DNA of 64,000 nucleotides, taken from assembly GCF_007748175.1 (NCBI RefSeq), contig NZ_CP037422.1, positions 6,092,334 to 6,156,333 on the forward strand. The letters run 5' to 3'. Positions 1 through 9,522 of the stretch are shown in pieces (position 1 is the stretch's first letter; each line of letters begins with the position of its first letter). Source of the stretch: Gimesia aquarii (GTDB lineage Bacteria > Planctomycetota > Planctomycetia > Planctomycetales > Planctomycetaceae). The notes under the pieces were generated by a model, which was given only the letters and a program-made list of their open reading frames with translations, did not search any database and was not told where the DNA came from. The translations under genes and the position numbers were made by a program.

Positions 1-888
1 TGTTGTTGCAGTTTCTTTAGAAAGATCAGCCAATTCTGGAACGGAAGCCTGCATACGAAAAGCAAGTTCATATTGTGCAATCCGCGTTGCGATCTCGGGG
101 TCTCTCTTTTGCTCTAGGGACAAACGATTCAGCGCGTCTAAATCATCGAGCATTTCACGACGCGCCTGTTGATCAATGCCTGGTGGATTAGCAAGAAAGA
201 GCACGGGATCGCTGGAACGACGAAATTTCACTCCCTGATGTTTTGTAGGTAGAAAGCCACTTCCCCAGAGTCGATCATACAACGGTTGGCCACCCGCGCC
301 GGATGTCAAGGCAACAAAGGTAGGCAGATCTCGATTCTCGCTACCTAAACCATACGAAATCCAAGAACCCATACTGGGACGTCCCGCTTGAATACTACCT
401 GTCTGCAAAAACGTGATTGCCGGATCATGATTGATTGCTTCGGTAAACATCGATTTCACGACGCAAATCTCATCAGCGATTTTTGCTGTATGCGGCAGGA
501 GCTCACTCATCCAGATTCCACTTTTACCATGTTGCGCAAATCGAAACATAGACGCGGCAATTGGAAAACTTTTTTGACCGGAAGTCATACCCGTTAATCT
601 CTGCCCACGACGTATTGAATCAGGCAGTTCGGTTTTATGATACTTTTTTAATTCCGGCTTATAATCAAACAAGTCCATCTGAGATGGTGCCCCTGACTGA
701 CTCAAATAAATCACCCGCTTGGCACGCGCGGGGAAGTGCAAACCGCTGATGCTGGCCTTTTGCTGATCTGTCGCTTCCGCTTCCTGCAGCAGAGTCGCCA
801 AAGCAGCCATTCCTACACCGGCAGCATTTTTGCGAAGAAATGCACGCCGATTTACTACACTCTGAAATCCATATCGTGTATTTTGCAT
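1..888 (-). CDS. DUF1501 domain-containing protein (C-terminus cut by window edge)
   Basis: The frame is open from an ATG at 888 down to base 1, so the C-terminus is missing. The N-terminus begins MQNTRYGF and carries a twin-arginine-type signal (NRRAFLRKNAAGVG followed by a hydrophobic stretch), suggesting Tat export. The segment around residues 55-75 (RVIYLSQSGAPSQMDLFDYKP) is typical of the DUF1501 family, which belongs to the alkaline-phosphatase/sulfatase-like superfamily and is abundant in planctomycetes. It starts 3 bp after the stop of the DUF1549/DUF1553 gene on the same strand; this pairing is the usual planctomycete arrangement and implies co-transcription. Substrate unknown; a role in breaking down sulfated or complex polysaccharide is often assumed for such pairs but not shown here. 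Confidence 0.87.
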   Translation of the reverse strand, partial: MQNTRYGFQSVVNRRAFLRKNAAGVGMAALATLLQEAEATDQQKASISGLHFPARAKRVIYLSQSGAPSQMDLFDYKPELKKYHKTELPDSIRRGQRLTGMTSGQKSFPIAASMFRFAQHGKSGIWMSELLPHTAKIADEICVVKSMFTEAINHDPAITFLQTGSIQAGRPSMGSWISYGLGSENRDLPTFVALTSGAGGQPLYDRLWGSGFLPTKHQGVKFRRSSDPVLFLANPPGIDQQARREMLDDLDALNRLSLEQKRDPEIATRIAQYELAFRMQASVPELADLSKETATT

Positions 889-891
889 TTG

Positions 892-3800
892 TTATTCTCT
901 GTTGATTGTTTCATCCAGATTAAGAATCAGGCTCGCGATAACGGTATATGCTGCATGTTGTGCAATATCATATTGTTTTTGGGAACGTGATTCCCCTACA
1001 GACAAGAATTTCTTCGCTGCTTCTGGCTCAGCCTGAAAGCGTTTTAAATACCGCTCATAACCTTTCAGTAAAATTGTCGATTCATGTCCGTCCGGCTCAC
1101 GTGCCAGGACCAACTGCATCGCATATTGAATACGTTTTTCTGGCTGTTGAGCCTGTTTTTGCAGCATTCGTTCTGCCAACTTTCGTGCCGCTTCCACATA
1201 GGTCACATCATTCAACAATGCTAATGCCTGTAAGGGCGTGTTTGTGCGCGAACGTTTCACAATACAAGTTTCACGCGAAGGAGCATCGAATGTCGCCATC
1301 GCAGGAGGTGGTACCGTCCGCTTCCAATAGGTATACATACTGCGTCGAAACAGATCGTCGCCAGTTCCCTGTTGATATTCCTGACTGGCAATCTCTTTCC
1401 AAACCCCCGAGGGTTGATACGGTTTTACAGATGGACCGCCGATTTTTGTACGCAGCAAGCCCGCAGAGAATAATGCCTGATCACGAATCGTTTCTGCAGG
1501 TAAACGTAATCGACTGGCGCGGGCTAATAATCGGTTCTCGGGATCAGATTGTTTTAATGCAGAAGAAATATGAGAAGACTGCCGGTAGGTGGCAGAAGTC
1601 ACAATCAGTCTCTGTAACTGTTTGACATCCCACCCGGAACGAATAAATTCAGTAGCCAGCCAATCCAGTAAACCAGGATGCGTCGGCCAGTCCCCCTGCG
1701 AGCCAAAATCTTCGGCCGTCTTCACGAGTCCATTACCAAAATACATCTGCCAGTACCGATTCACGATGACACGTGCTGTTAATGGATTGGAGGGATCAAC
1801 CAACCAGCGGGCTAACCCCAAACGGTTGCGAGGCAATCCCTCTGGCATCGCCCCTAAACTATCAGGGATATCAGCTGTCACTTTTTCGCCCGGCTTATCA
1901 TACTCACCACGCATTAGCACAAACGTTGATTTTGATTGCTTGCGTTCCTGCATTACCATGCTAGTCGGCAAACTTCGATAAAACAAATGGCGTTTGTCTT
2001 TGAGCGTACTCAACTCGGAGATGGCCACACGATGCTTCTCTGGAGCAAAAAAAGTCAAAAAGTAATTTTGCACTTTCAAGCGTTGGGAATTTGTTCGATT
2101 CGCATTGGGAATCTTAAGGATCTGGTTGACCGATTCAGTCACCGATAACACCGCGACTTGATCGCTCGATAAATTAGTACGGTAAATTTTCAAATCATCA
2201 ATCAAACCACGAAAATAATCCTGTTTGTGATATGCTCCATATTGGAGTGGTGAAGGAAAAGTAAACCCTCCAGTGAGCATATTCAATTTAATTTTTAAAT
2301 CCTGCTCCACTCCATTGAGATAAAGTTTCATGTCGCGCGCTTGTGAATTACCGGAATATGTCACAGCGAGATGCGACCAGTGATTGACTTTCAAAGCCTG
2401 CGTTGAGTGCAGTCGAATCGCATCATCCAACCACCGCGCCCCCATGAATATTTTAACTTTGCCATCATCGAGAAAAAGACGAAAACCGCTTTCATCCTGT
2501 GCGGGAGTTAACGAAGCCAGAATCGTACCATCCTTCTGTTGCGGTTTAACCCAGAAAGCAATTGTAAATGGATTCTTGTCGCTCAATGTTGGTTTTTTAT
2601 CTGTGCTAAATTTCTGCTCACCCTGTAATTTCAATGCCTGATTTTCAATCCCCTCAGCAAATTGGGGTTTTGAAGAAACCTTTTCTTGCTTTACGACCGT
2701 GGTATCAGAGGCAGCGTTCGCTTTCTTCGCGTAAAAATCTTTGTTCTGCTCTCCAATCACCTGCATTCGCAAGTCACCTTCAAATTTAACGTGGTATGCT
2801 AATTGTTTTTCCGGAACTTTCTTAATCGTATCTTCTACTGACGCATTTTGCTCCCAGGCAACTTGCAATTGCCGTAGTTCGGGTTCCACGTCTCGTAAAT
2901 ACTCTTCAAGCTGCTTAATTTCGTTATCATAATGAGCCAGTTTTTGTTGCTGTCTTTGGGTCGGCGCTTTCACAAATGGCGCTGCATTCCCGTATTTAAT
3001 CACCCGACCACGCTCAGGAATATTATTGAAAAAAGCGATTAATTGATAAAAGTCTTTTTGTGAAATGGGATCGTATTTGTGCTCATGGCAGCGAGCGCAA
3101 CCAATCGTCAAACCGAGCCAGACAGTGCCCGTTGTCTCCACCCGGTCAACAGCATACTCCAGTAAATATTCATCGAAAATAATTCCCCCTTCAGAATTGG
3201 CTCGATGATTTCGATTAAAACCGGTTGCAATCCGCTGGTTGAGTGTCGGGTTGGGAAGCAGGTCACCGGCCAATTGTTCCACTGTAAATTGATCGAAGGG
3301 CAAATTACTGTTGAACGCCTCGATCACCCATTCGCGCCAGCGCCACATATGCCGTTCACCATCAGTCTGGTAGCCACTCGTGTCTGCATATCGAGCCGCA
3401 TCCAGCCATTCCATTGCCATTCGCTCACCATAATGCGGTGATTTTAACAATCGATTGACTAAAGATTCATAAGCAGTTGATGATTGATCATTCAGAAATT
3501 TTTGCTGTTGAGCCAGGGTCGGAGGTAGCCCCGTGAGATCCAGGCTAAGCCGACGAATGAGCGTCGTTTTTTCTGCTTCAGCGGACGGAGTCAGTCCCTC
3601 CTTTTCGAGTCGGTCGAGAATAAACGCATCAATTGGATTCCGCACCCAATTTGACTGTTTTACCTGAGGAACCTCTGGACGCCGCGGTGGAATAAAAGCC
3701 CAATGGTTCTGCCATGGCGCGCCGGAAGTAATCCATTGTTTGATCGTTGCGATTTGCGCAGCCGTAATTTGTTTCTCAGACTGGGGAGGGGGCATTTGTA

Positions 3801-4122
3801 AGTCGGGATCTGAAGTAATCAGCCGGGAAAACAATTCACTCTCTTCAGGCTTGCCAGAGATAATCACGCCTGATTCAGCGTCAGTGCCAAATAAACCTGA
3901 TTTTAAATCAAGTCTTAATTCCGCTTTGCGTTGCGACTTATCCGGTCCATGACACTGAAAACAGAGATCAGATAAGATTGGTCGTACATCACGGTTGAAA
4001 TCAATTTCTGCTCCTGTTGTTGGACTCATTCCCATAGAGAAAGTCATCAACAGACTCATCAAAAAAATAATACTCCGCGATCTCAGTCTCATCAAATTTG
4101 TCCTCGAATCGACATACCCCAT
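892..4122 (-). CDS. PSD1/planctomycete cytochrome C domain protein (DUF1549 + LamG-like + DUF1553)
   Basis: Protein of 1076 residues. After an N-terminal hydrophobic signal (residues 16-36) comes a PSCyt1 domain with haem motif C54-F-Q-C57-H58. A DUF1549 (PSCyt2) domain covers about 150-400 and contains a second CxxCH at C342-C345-H346. A concanavalin/LamG-like insertion lies around 510-660 and a DUF1553 (PSD1) domain around 750-1010. This domain order is characteristic of Planctomycetes and Verrucomicrobia. The protein is predicted to be extracytoplasmic and to bind c-type haem; its reaction is unknown. M11 (MRLRSRSIIF) may be the real start since it directly precedes the signal peptide. Next gene on the strand is the DUF1501 partner. 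Confidence 0.92.
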   Translation of the reverse strand: MGYVDSRTNLMRLRSRSIIFLMSLLMTFSMGMSPTTGAEIDFNRDVRPILSDLCFQCHGPDKSQRKAELRLDLKSGLFGTDAESGVIISGKPEESELFSRLITSDPDLQMPPPQSEKQITAAQIATIKQWITSGAPWQNHWAFIPPRRPEVPQVKQSNWVRNPIDAFILDRLEKEGLTPSAEAEKTTLIRRLSLDLTGLPPTLAQQQKFLNDQSSTAYESLVNRLLKSPHYGERMAMEWLDAARYADTSGYQTDGERHMWRWREWVIEAFNSNLPFDQFTVEQLAGDLLPNPTLNQRIATGFNRNHRANSEGGIIFDEYLLEYAVDRVETTGTVWLGLTIGCARCHEHKYDPISQKDFYQLIAFFNNIPERGRVIKYGNAAPFVKAPTQRQQQKLAHYDNEIKQLEEYLRDVEPELRQLQVAWEQNASVEDTIKKVPEKQLAYHVKFEGDLRMQVIGEQNKDFYAKKANAASDTTVVKQEKVSSKPQFAEGIENQALKLQGEQKFSTDKKPTLSDKNPFTIAFWVKPQQKDGTILASLTPAQDESGFRLFLDDGKVKIFMGARWLDDAIRLHSTQALKVNHWSHLAVTYSGNSQARDMKLYLNGVEQDLKIKLNMLTGGFTFPSPLQYGAYHKQDYFRGLIDDLKIYRTNLSSDQVAVLSVTESVNQILKIPNANRTNSQRLKVQNYFLTFFAPEKHRVAISELSTLKDKRHLFYRSLPTSMVMQERKQSKSTFVLMRGEYDKPGEKVTADIPDSLGAMPEGLPRNRLGLARWLVDPSNPLTARVIVNRYWQMYFGNGLVKTAEDFGSQGDWPTHPGLLDWLATEFIRSGWDVKQLQRLIVTSATYRQSSHISSALKQSDPENRLLARASRLRLPAETIRDQALFSAGLLRTKIGGPSVKPYQPSGVWKEIASQEYQQGTGDDLFRRSMYTYWKRTVPPPAMATFDAPSRETCIVKRSRTNTPLQALALLNDVTYVEAARKLAERMLQKQAQQPEKRIQYAMQLVLAREPDGHESTILLKGYERYLKRFQAEPEAAKKFLSVGESRSQKQYDIAQHAAYTVIASLILNLDETINRE

Positions 4123-4385
4123 TGGGGTTGAACTGAAAAACGATGCAGGCTCATCAGAACAATGATTGTATCACGAGTCTAACTCAGGTGCATCATACTT
4201 TTGCTGGCAAGATTATAAATCGTATCACATTTCAAGTCTCCATTTTCGATTCCAGAGAACGATGCATTTCTTATCTGCTCATGAAGTCATCAGACTTATT
4301 GACAACATCTCAGATAAGGAATAGACTCAATCTCTGTCTTAAAATCTGTTCAACTTATCTGCATATCGTCTCTTGAGTTTTAAGC

Positions 4386-5282
4386 ATGACACGCTTGTTT
4401 CGAATGATCCTCTTGTTACTGCTGATCGTTTCGATTCCAGGTCTTTTTTTCTTATGGCTGATGCCAACAGAATTTTTTCAGTCCTGGATGATCAAACGTG
4501 CCGCTCCTGACCAGTTTTCACAGTTTGCAGCCCATGAACAAGCGACTGCAATTCTAGTCTTCTTGCGAATTCTGATCTCGATTCTCTCTCTACTTACACT
4601 CATCTGTTTTTATTATTACTCAAGTCTGATTCAATTTACTTCACGTTGCTGGGGAATTGTTGCCGAACAAACTACGATCAGACAAGAAGGGCATTCTCAA
4701 ACAAAACATACGATTCTGTTTCGATTTTTACTACTTGCCTGGTTCAGTCTCGGAATAGTACATTTTGCAGGTGGTGCCTGGAGAAGAATTGAAGACTGGC
4801 CCTGGTATCATTTTAATTCCGGTGCCACTATTTTGCCGAATATGAGCGATTCCAACCGAGACGTAATCCGTTTTCTGAAAGAAACAACAGATGGCGATGC
4901 ACGAATCCTGGTATTGAGCGATCAAAAACTGTTCTTTCTTTCGTACTATCTTCTCCCACGAAAATTATTTCACCCGATCCATCCCGAGAGTGAATTTGTC
5001 ATTCCCAAAGAGCATCAACAAAGACAACTGAAAGCGTATCGACTATCAGATCTTGATGCTGAATACATTTCCAAACTCAATCCCGATTATATTCTTGAAT
5101 ACTATGAGGGAGCAGATTATCTCGAGAAAGATCGATTTCGCGAAGATCCTCGCTGGTTACAATTTCTGCAGAAGAAATACGGATATGGCCATCAACCAAC
5201 TTACAATGTAAGACTGCATCAAATCACTCCTTCGACAACATCCTCATCCCCCCCAAAACCAGAACAGGTGGTAGTGCCTTGA
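4386..5282 (+). CDS. Membrane protein with C-terminal soluble domain, partner of a GT-C-like protein
   Basis: Protein of 298 residues. Hydrophobic segments lie at about 5-28, 52-80 and 110-130, followed by a soluble domain of about 165 residues with alternating strands and helices (DARILVLSDQKLFFLS, NPDYILEYYEGADY). No family is recognised. The soluble part resembles the extracytoplasmic C-terminal domain that often follows the membrane core of family 39 glycosyltransferases. Its TGA stop overlaps the ATG of the next gene (TGATG), so the two are translationally coupled and may form a split transferase. That functional link is inferred. Confidence 0.6.
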   Translation: MTRLFRMILLLLLIVSIPGLFFLWLMPTEFFQSWMIKRAAPDQFSQFAAHEQATAILVFLRILISILSLLTLICFYYYSSLIQFTSRCWGIVAEQTTIRQEGHSQTKHTILFRFLLLAWFSLGIVHFAGGAWRRIEDWPWYHFNSGATILPNMSDSNRDVIRFLKETTDGDARILVLSDQKLFFLSYYLLPRKLFHPIHPESEFVIPKEHQQRQLKAYRLSDLDAEYISKLNPDYILEYYEGADYLEKDRFREDPRWLQFLQKKYGYGHQPTYNVRLHQITPSTTSSSPPKPEQVVVP

Positions 5283-6709
5283 TGGACATGGCCTTGACAC
5301 TGTTGGGTGTAATTGGAGTATGGGGAATTGGTATTGCCTTTTCAGTCAACCTGCTTCCCAAACCAGCCAAGTCTTCAGAACCCTTTTCTCACATCGTAGA
5401 AGTTCTTGGCCTGGGAGTCATACTTGGATTTGGTGGAACCGCGCTATTCTATCTGTTGTGGGGAATGTCTGGTCTATCATATACATCTCCGCTCTCCTAC
5501 ATTTGGATGAGCATGGGAATAATTATCGGCATCAGCACTCTATTTGTGCAGAATCGATCTCTAAAACAAAAGACTCATTGTACTGAGTCCACCGCAGAAA
5601 TTGATTTTAAACGTCTTTGTCTGGGAATCCTTTTATTTCTGTCAGTAAGTACAATATTACAATGCCTGATGACCCCTCAACGTTTCTGGGATGAACGCGC
5701 TATTTTCGGGCTCAAAGCGATTGTCATTTTTCAGGAAGCCACAATTCAAAGTGACTCCCTGTTACATCCTGATTTTGTGCAGTATCACCCCAAATACCCA
5801 TTGTTGATTCCACTAAATGAAGCTCACTTCTACTTGCTGTTCGGAGAAGTCAATGACCGTTGGTCAAAAATCATATTCCCTATGCTTTATGTCGGAATGA
5901 CTCTCACATTTCTAGGTACAATTCTACAACTCACGCGGCAAAAAGTTCGTACCTGGCTGTTCACATTAATGCTTGCAACCGTTCCTGTAATGGTGCCATT
6001 TGAATACGGCTTTCTTTCAGGTCAGGCTGATGGTCCTATTGCCTGCTTTCATACAGTGACTTTGCTCTATCTCTGGCGTTACCTCAGTGGTCTCAAAAAT
6101 CCGGAGGACAAGCGATCTTCGTCTACACGTTATTTGATCATTGCAGGACTGACGGCAGGAATGACGATTTTTACAAAAGATGAAGGTATCGCTTTTTTCC
6201 TCATCGACCTCATCGCTTTATCCATCATTACGCTGATTTATTTTCGAAACCAGTTCGTATTGGCCGTAACATCAATATTCAAATTTGGGATCACGACAGT
6301 AATTGTTGTTGCCCCATGGTTTTATCATAGAGAGCAACTTCCATCGACAACCGAGATGGGGTATTTCAGCAGGATGCAAATTTCAACTTTTGCTGAAGGA
6401 ATGGCCGCGCTTACCTGGGCAATCCAACATTTGCTCTGGCGCATGTTTCTTCAAGCTGGTAAATGGGGATTGCAATGGTGGATGCTGATTCTCTCTTTCG
6501 TCGCGTTCCCACTCAAAGCAATCAAACCTAATCAACTGTTTCTATTATTGAATATCCTGGGAGCATTGGCGGCGCTACTAATCGCTGGAATGATCGCTCC
6601 CACAGCGGTGGAAGAACATATTGGAGAATCAAGCCAACGATTTTTAATGCAAATCTCGGGTGCTGCCGTCCTGTTTATTGCGGGACAATGGATCTGCGAC
6701 CAAGAATAA
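5282..6709 (+). CDS. Polytopic membrane protein, GT-C/family 39 glycosyltransferase-like
   Basis: About 475 residues with about ten hydrophobic segments. After the early membrane segments comes a loop with an acidic pair in RFWDERAIFGLKA and then HPKYPLLIPLNEA. This layout is typical of GT-C enzymes (PMT/ArnT type), which use a lipid-linked sugar donor and a catalytic acid in an extracytoplasmic loop. The ATG at 5282 overlaps the upstream stop by one base; a TTG at 5279 is also possible. Likely role: transfer of a sugar from polyprenyl phosphate at the cytoplasmic membrane. The exact substrate cannot be told. Confidence 0.6.
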   Translation: MDMALTLLGVIGVWGIGIAFSVNLLPKPAKSSEPFSHIVEVLGLGVILGFGGTALFYLLWGMSGLSYTSPLSYIWMSMGIIIGISTLFVQNRSLKQKTHCTESTAEIDFKRLCLGILLFLSVSTILQCLMTPQRFWDERAIFGLKAIVIFQEATIQSDSLLHPDFVQYHPKYPLLIPLNEAHFYLLFGEVNDRWSKIIFPMLYVGMTLTFLGTILQLTRQKVRTWLFTLMLATVPVMVPFEYGFLSGQADGPIACFHTVTLLYLWRYLSGLKNPEDKRSSSTRYLIIAGLTAGMTIFTKDEGIAFFLIDLIALSIITLIYFRNQFVLAVTSIFKFGITTVIVVAPWFYHREQLPSTTEMGYFSRMQISTFAEGMAALTWAIQHLLWRMFLQAGKWGLQWWMLILSFVAFPLKAIKPNQLFLLLNILGALAALLIAGMIAPTAVEEHIGESSQRFLMQISGAAVLFIAGQWICDQE

Positions 6710-6731
6710 CATCTGATTGGAAAAGGTGTAG

Positions 6732-6761
6732 CGTGAATAGTCTGTTAATTTAAGATTCACG
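6732..6761. terminator. Hairpin between convergent genes, possible weak terminator
   Basis: CGTGAAT (6732-6738) pairs with ATTCACG (6755-6761) across a 16-base loop, in the 106-bp gap between two convergent genes. There is no clean T-tract, so termination here is only plausible. Confidence 0.3.
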
Positions 6762-6815
6762 ATTTTCAACTGTGTTTGTTTCAGAGCAGGAGTTGCCATC
6801 GAATAGCAGTAATGA

Positions 6816-7322
6816 TCACGAACCAAAATTCTCTCGATACCAGAAATAGAGCTGACGAAATGGGGGAGTGAACTGATCAGAAGATTCCTGCAACATTGCA
6901 TCAATCGTTTGTAATTCAAAAAAATCTGCCCGCTCAATTTCTTTGGGATCGAAAGTGAAGGGGCCATCTGAAAATGTACGGAACAAGATCGTATGCTCGT
7001 ATGCGCTCTGCGGTGTACCAGGAAATTTTTTCAACGGTTCGAGAGGCGTTGCTATACCAATCTCTTCCCACATCTCCCGTTGAGCCGATTCAGCATAATC
7101 TTCGCCTGCACTTAGATGTCCTGAAGCCGAAGAGGTATAACAATGGGGATATTCATCTTTGGTGGCAGAGCGAAACTGTAATAGCAACTCATTCTGTGAA
7201 TTGAAGACAAATACATTCGCAGCACGATGTAATAGTTTGCGCGCGTGAACAATAGAGCGGGGCAGTTGTTCTAATACTCGATCTTGCTCGTCAACCACAT
7301 CAAACAGTTCTTCTGATTCCAT
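6816..7322 (-). CDS. NUDIX hydrolase, YfcD / IPP-isomerase-like subgroup
   Basis: Protein of 168 residues with a complete Nudix box matching GX5EX7REUXEEXGU (G-HLSAG-E-DYAESAQ-REMWEEIGI). The box Glu residues bind the catalytic divalent metal. The preceding ELFDVVDEQDRVL and RAANVFVFN and the following ERADFFEL resemble E. coli YfcD and the isopentenyl-diphosphate isomerase branch. Expected role: hydrolysis of a nucleoside diphosphate-linked compound in the cytoplasm; substrate unknown. It converges with the membrane-protein pair to its left and has no obvious operon partner. Family assignment is firm, substrate is not. Confidence 0.88.
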   Translation of the reverse strand: MESEELFDVVDEQDRVLEQLPRSIVHARKLLHRAANVFVFNSQNELLLQFRSATKDEYPHCYTSSASGHLSAGEDYAESAQREMWEEIGIATPLEPLKKFPGTPQSAYEHTILFRTFSDGPFTFDPKEIERADFFELQTIDAMLQESSDQFTPPFRQLYFWYRENFGS

Positions 7323-7425
7323 TGAGAGAACTTCACTTATGGTTGGATATGTAGAACATCAGAGCGCGGAATAGAATGAACCGATATCGAGTCAGTGAAA
7401 AAGAAAAAATTAAAAAGACAGGAAA

Positions 7426-7770
7426 CTAAATAGAGTTCTCAGAGAAATAACTTTCTTCGAAATTTTCCTGGCCTTCGCCATCGTAATAACTAACAACATA
7501 ATTCGCCATACCAATGGTTATGATATCACCTGGATAAAGCAATGTCTCGTTAACGATCTCAGAGTTAACTATCGTGCCATTTGTAGATTCCAAATCACGC
7601 ACGCGAACTGCATTATTAACAAACATCAATTCACATTGCTGCCGACTCAACATAGGATCAAGAATTCGTAAATCGCAACTATTACTTCTTCCCAATACAA
7701 CGGGCAATTCATCAATACTGACATCAATATCCGGTAAATCAGGATGGTCACTGATAAGATGAATTTTCAT
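7426..7770 (-). CDS. FHA-domain protein
   Basis: The start is taken at MKIHLISDHPDL, with AAGG about 8 bases upstream. The protein is about 114 residues and is essentially one FHA domain: GRSNSCDLRI, then SRQQCEL, then DLESTNGTIVN. These match the phosphothreonine-binding loops. The usual His after Ser-Arg is Gln here (SRQQ instead of SRxH). FHA domains bind phospho-Thr peptides, so it probably serves Ser/Thr kinase signalling, which this organism has (kinase at 25.6-30.0 kb). An acidic tail follows the domain. Partners unknown. An alternative start 13 codons upstream is less likely. Confidence 0.8.
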   Translation of the reverse strand: MKIHLISDHPDLPDIDVSIDELPVVLGRSNSCDLRILDPMLSRQQCELMFVNNAVRVRDLESTNGTIVNSEIVNETLLYPGDIITIGMANYVVSYYDGEGQENFEESYFSENSI

Positions 7771-8174
7771 GGAAAGAACCTTTTCACTCTCTGGCAGAAT
7801 GAGAATCAAGTTGTTGATTCTTTAATCATCTGCGATTGGGGTGGGTCAAATAAGGGGTAGGCAATAGCGAGGATAATAACGGAATTTAAGTACATCACAT
7901 ATGCAAACTCTTATGCGTAATTCTACTAATAAATTACTGGACCTGCAATGGGAAACCACAAAAAGATCGTAAAATCTGAATTTCCCTCAAAATGAGGTGA
8001 ATCAGAGATTTCCGAATTAGTGTGGAATACCGGAATACATTGGCTTTTCTTTAGTGATGTCGGTCAATTCCTTAAAAATTCAGCCTTTTGTAACTCCTTT
8101 AGGAGTAAAATTTTAATGGGCTCACAAGTTAGAAATTCTGCAAATTCGATATTCAAAAAAGGCACACTTTTAAG
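7771..8174. other. Intergenic region with small hairpins
   Basis: This stretch holds no convincing gene. It contains a perfect hairpin ACTCCTTTAGGAGT (8093-8106) followed by AAAATTTT, and a CCTCA-AAA-TGAGG hairpin near 7990. Both lie upstream of the gene at 8175 and could be part of its leader, but no known riboswitch is recognised. Confidence 0.4.
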
Positions 8175-8630
8175 ATGAGCAACTTTGTTGGTTCGTTTAT
8201 TCTATTCCAAAATTCCTTCGATCAGAAACTCCACTGGTTGGCTCACTGGAACTATGAACGCCAGGAATTCATGCTGCCGGGGGGCAGCAAAAGACCATTT
8301 GAAACGTTCCAGCATTGCCTGATTTCTGAACTTGAAAAATCATTTGAACTCGTCCCGTTTGATGATTTTATCCTTTTTCAGGAACCGTTGGCCCACCTGG
8401 CTTTCAGTGAAAAGATGCGCTCTTCGCAAGAGTCCGAACATTTTATCATTGAGTTGTTCGAATTTCAGTCTCTGAATGAACATGCACAAAAAGTCCTTGA
8501 ATGTGACTTGCGAAATCGTTGGGTCAACGTGCAGGAAATTGAAGAAGGCTCAACTGCTGATGGTTTTCCCATTTCCAGTTTATTTCGTTCTCTGTTCCAT
8601 AAAGCTAACCTCGCCAATCGTCTCTCCTAA
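8175..8630 (+). CDS. Degenerate NUDIX-fold protein
   Basis: Protein of 151 residues. LPGGSKRPFETFQHCLISELEKSFEL aligns in spacing with a Nudix box: the first Gly and the first Glu (GX5E) are present. The REUXEE core is replaced by SELEKS, so the metal-binding glutamates are missing. Flanking segments (FILFQ, HWNYERQEFMLPGG, FIIELFEFQ, RWVNVQEIEEG) fit the Nudix beta strands. It is therefore probably a catalytically dead NUDIX protein acting as a binding or regulatory factor. No operon partner; it stands alone with a long upstream leader. Confidence 0.55.
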   Translation: MSNFVGSFILFQNSFDQKLHWLAHWNYERQEFMLPGGSKRPFETFQHCLISELEKSFELVPFDDFILFQEPLAHLAFSEKMRSSQESEHFIIELFEFQSLNEHAQKVLECDLRNRWVNVQEIEEGSTADGFPISSLFRSLFHKANLANRLS

Positions 8631-8866
8631 CCCATACCATAAATTTTGCCAAAGTCTTCAAGCATCTTGGGTATCTGGTTACTGTTTCATCAATGATTCA
8701 CTAGAATTAATCGTAATAAGACTTGATTCCAGCATGATTGATCTAGTTTAATTTACAATACCCAATGAGGGACCGCTTCGTTCTCGCAAGATGCGATCTA
8801 AGAAACCATTCGTTTTATTCGTTCTGGATTATATACATCATCTGGACACAAACTTTGGAGAGATCT

Positions 8867-9451
8867 ATGAGAAGTCTCAAAACAACAACAATTCTTGCGG
8901 GAATACTGGCAATCGCCTTTTCAAGTTCGTTCGCCGGTGAAACCAGTAAAAAATCAGTTCCACCTGTCCTGAAACACAAACTGAAATCACTTGATGGTAA
9001 GGATGTCGACCTGAGTAAGTACCAGGATAAAGTTTTATTAATTGTCAATACTGCCAGCAAATGCGGCGCAACACCACAATACAAAGACCTGCAAGCACTC
9101 CATGAAAAGTACAAAGACCAGGGGCTAGTCGTTCTTGGATTTCCCTGCAATCAGTTTGGTGCTCAGGAGCCTGGAACCGCATTACAGATTTCTGAGTTCT
9201 GTACCAAAAACTATGGGGTCACTTTTGACATGTTCAGCAAAATCGATGTCAATGGTGAAAACGCCGATGATCTCTATAAGTACCTGACATCCAAAAAAGC
9301 AAATCCTAAAACCGCTGGTCCAGTAAAATGGAACTTCGAAAAGTTTTTGATCAATCGTGATGGAGAAATTGCAGCACGGTTCCGAACACGCGTCAATCCG
9401 CAGTCTAAAGAGGTAACCAAAGCTGTTGAAGCGGAATTAAAGAAGAAATAA
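8867..9451 (+). CDS. Glutathione peroxidase-like thiol peroxidase, exported
   Basis: The start at 8867 gives MRSLKTTTILAGILAIAFSSSFAG, a clear signal peptide with GGAG just upstream; longer in-frame starts lack this. The mature part is a GPx fold: VNTASKCGATPQY holds the peroxidatic Cys, followed by VVLGFPCNQFGAQEPG with the conserved Gln and then PVKWNFEKFLI with the catalytic Trp/Asn. It reduces hydroperoxides, probably with thioredoxin-like donors, outside the cytoplasm. The Cys form (not selenocysteine) is seen directly. A strong terminator follows. Confidence 0.92.
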   Translation: MRSLKTTTILAGILAIAFSSSFAGETSKKSVPPVLKHKLKSLDGKDVDLSKYQDKVLLIVNTASKCGATPQYKDLQALHEKYKDQGLVVLGFPCNQFGAQEPGTALQISEFCTKNYGVTFDMFSKIDVNGENADDLYKYLTSKKANPKTAGPVKWNFEKFLINRDGEIAARFRTRVNPQSKEVTKAVEAELKKK

Positions 9452-9471
9452 TCATTTGCTTCTCACACATC

Positions 9472-9508
9472 AAAGGGATACATCTGGATTAGGTGTGTCC
9501 CTTTTTTT
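9472..9508 (+). terminator. Rho-independent terminator after the peroxidase gene
   Basis: AAAGGGATACA (9472-9482) pairs with TGTGTCCCTTT (9494-9504) including one G-U pair, with an 11-base loop, running into a seven-T tract (9502-9508). It lies 20 bases after the peroxidase stop. Confidence 0.88.
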
Positions 9509-9522
9509 ATGAAATATGTTCC

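Noticed and set aside
388-1981. Several plus-strand open frames over the DUF1501 and DUF1549/DUF1553 genes
   Set aside because: They are antisense to long, clearly recognised coding sequences and have no family features.
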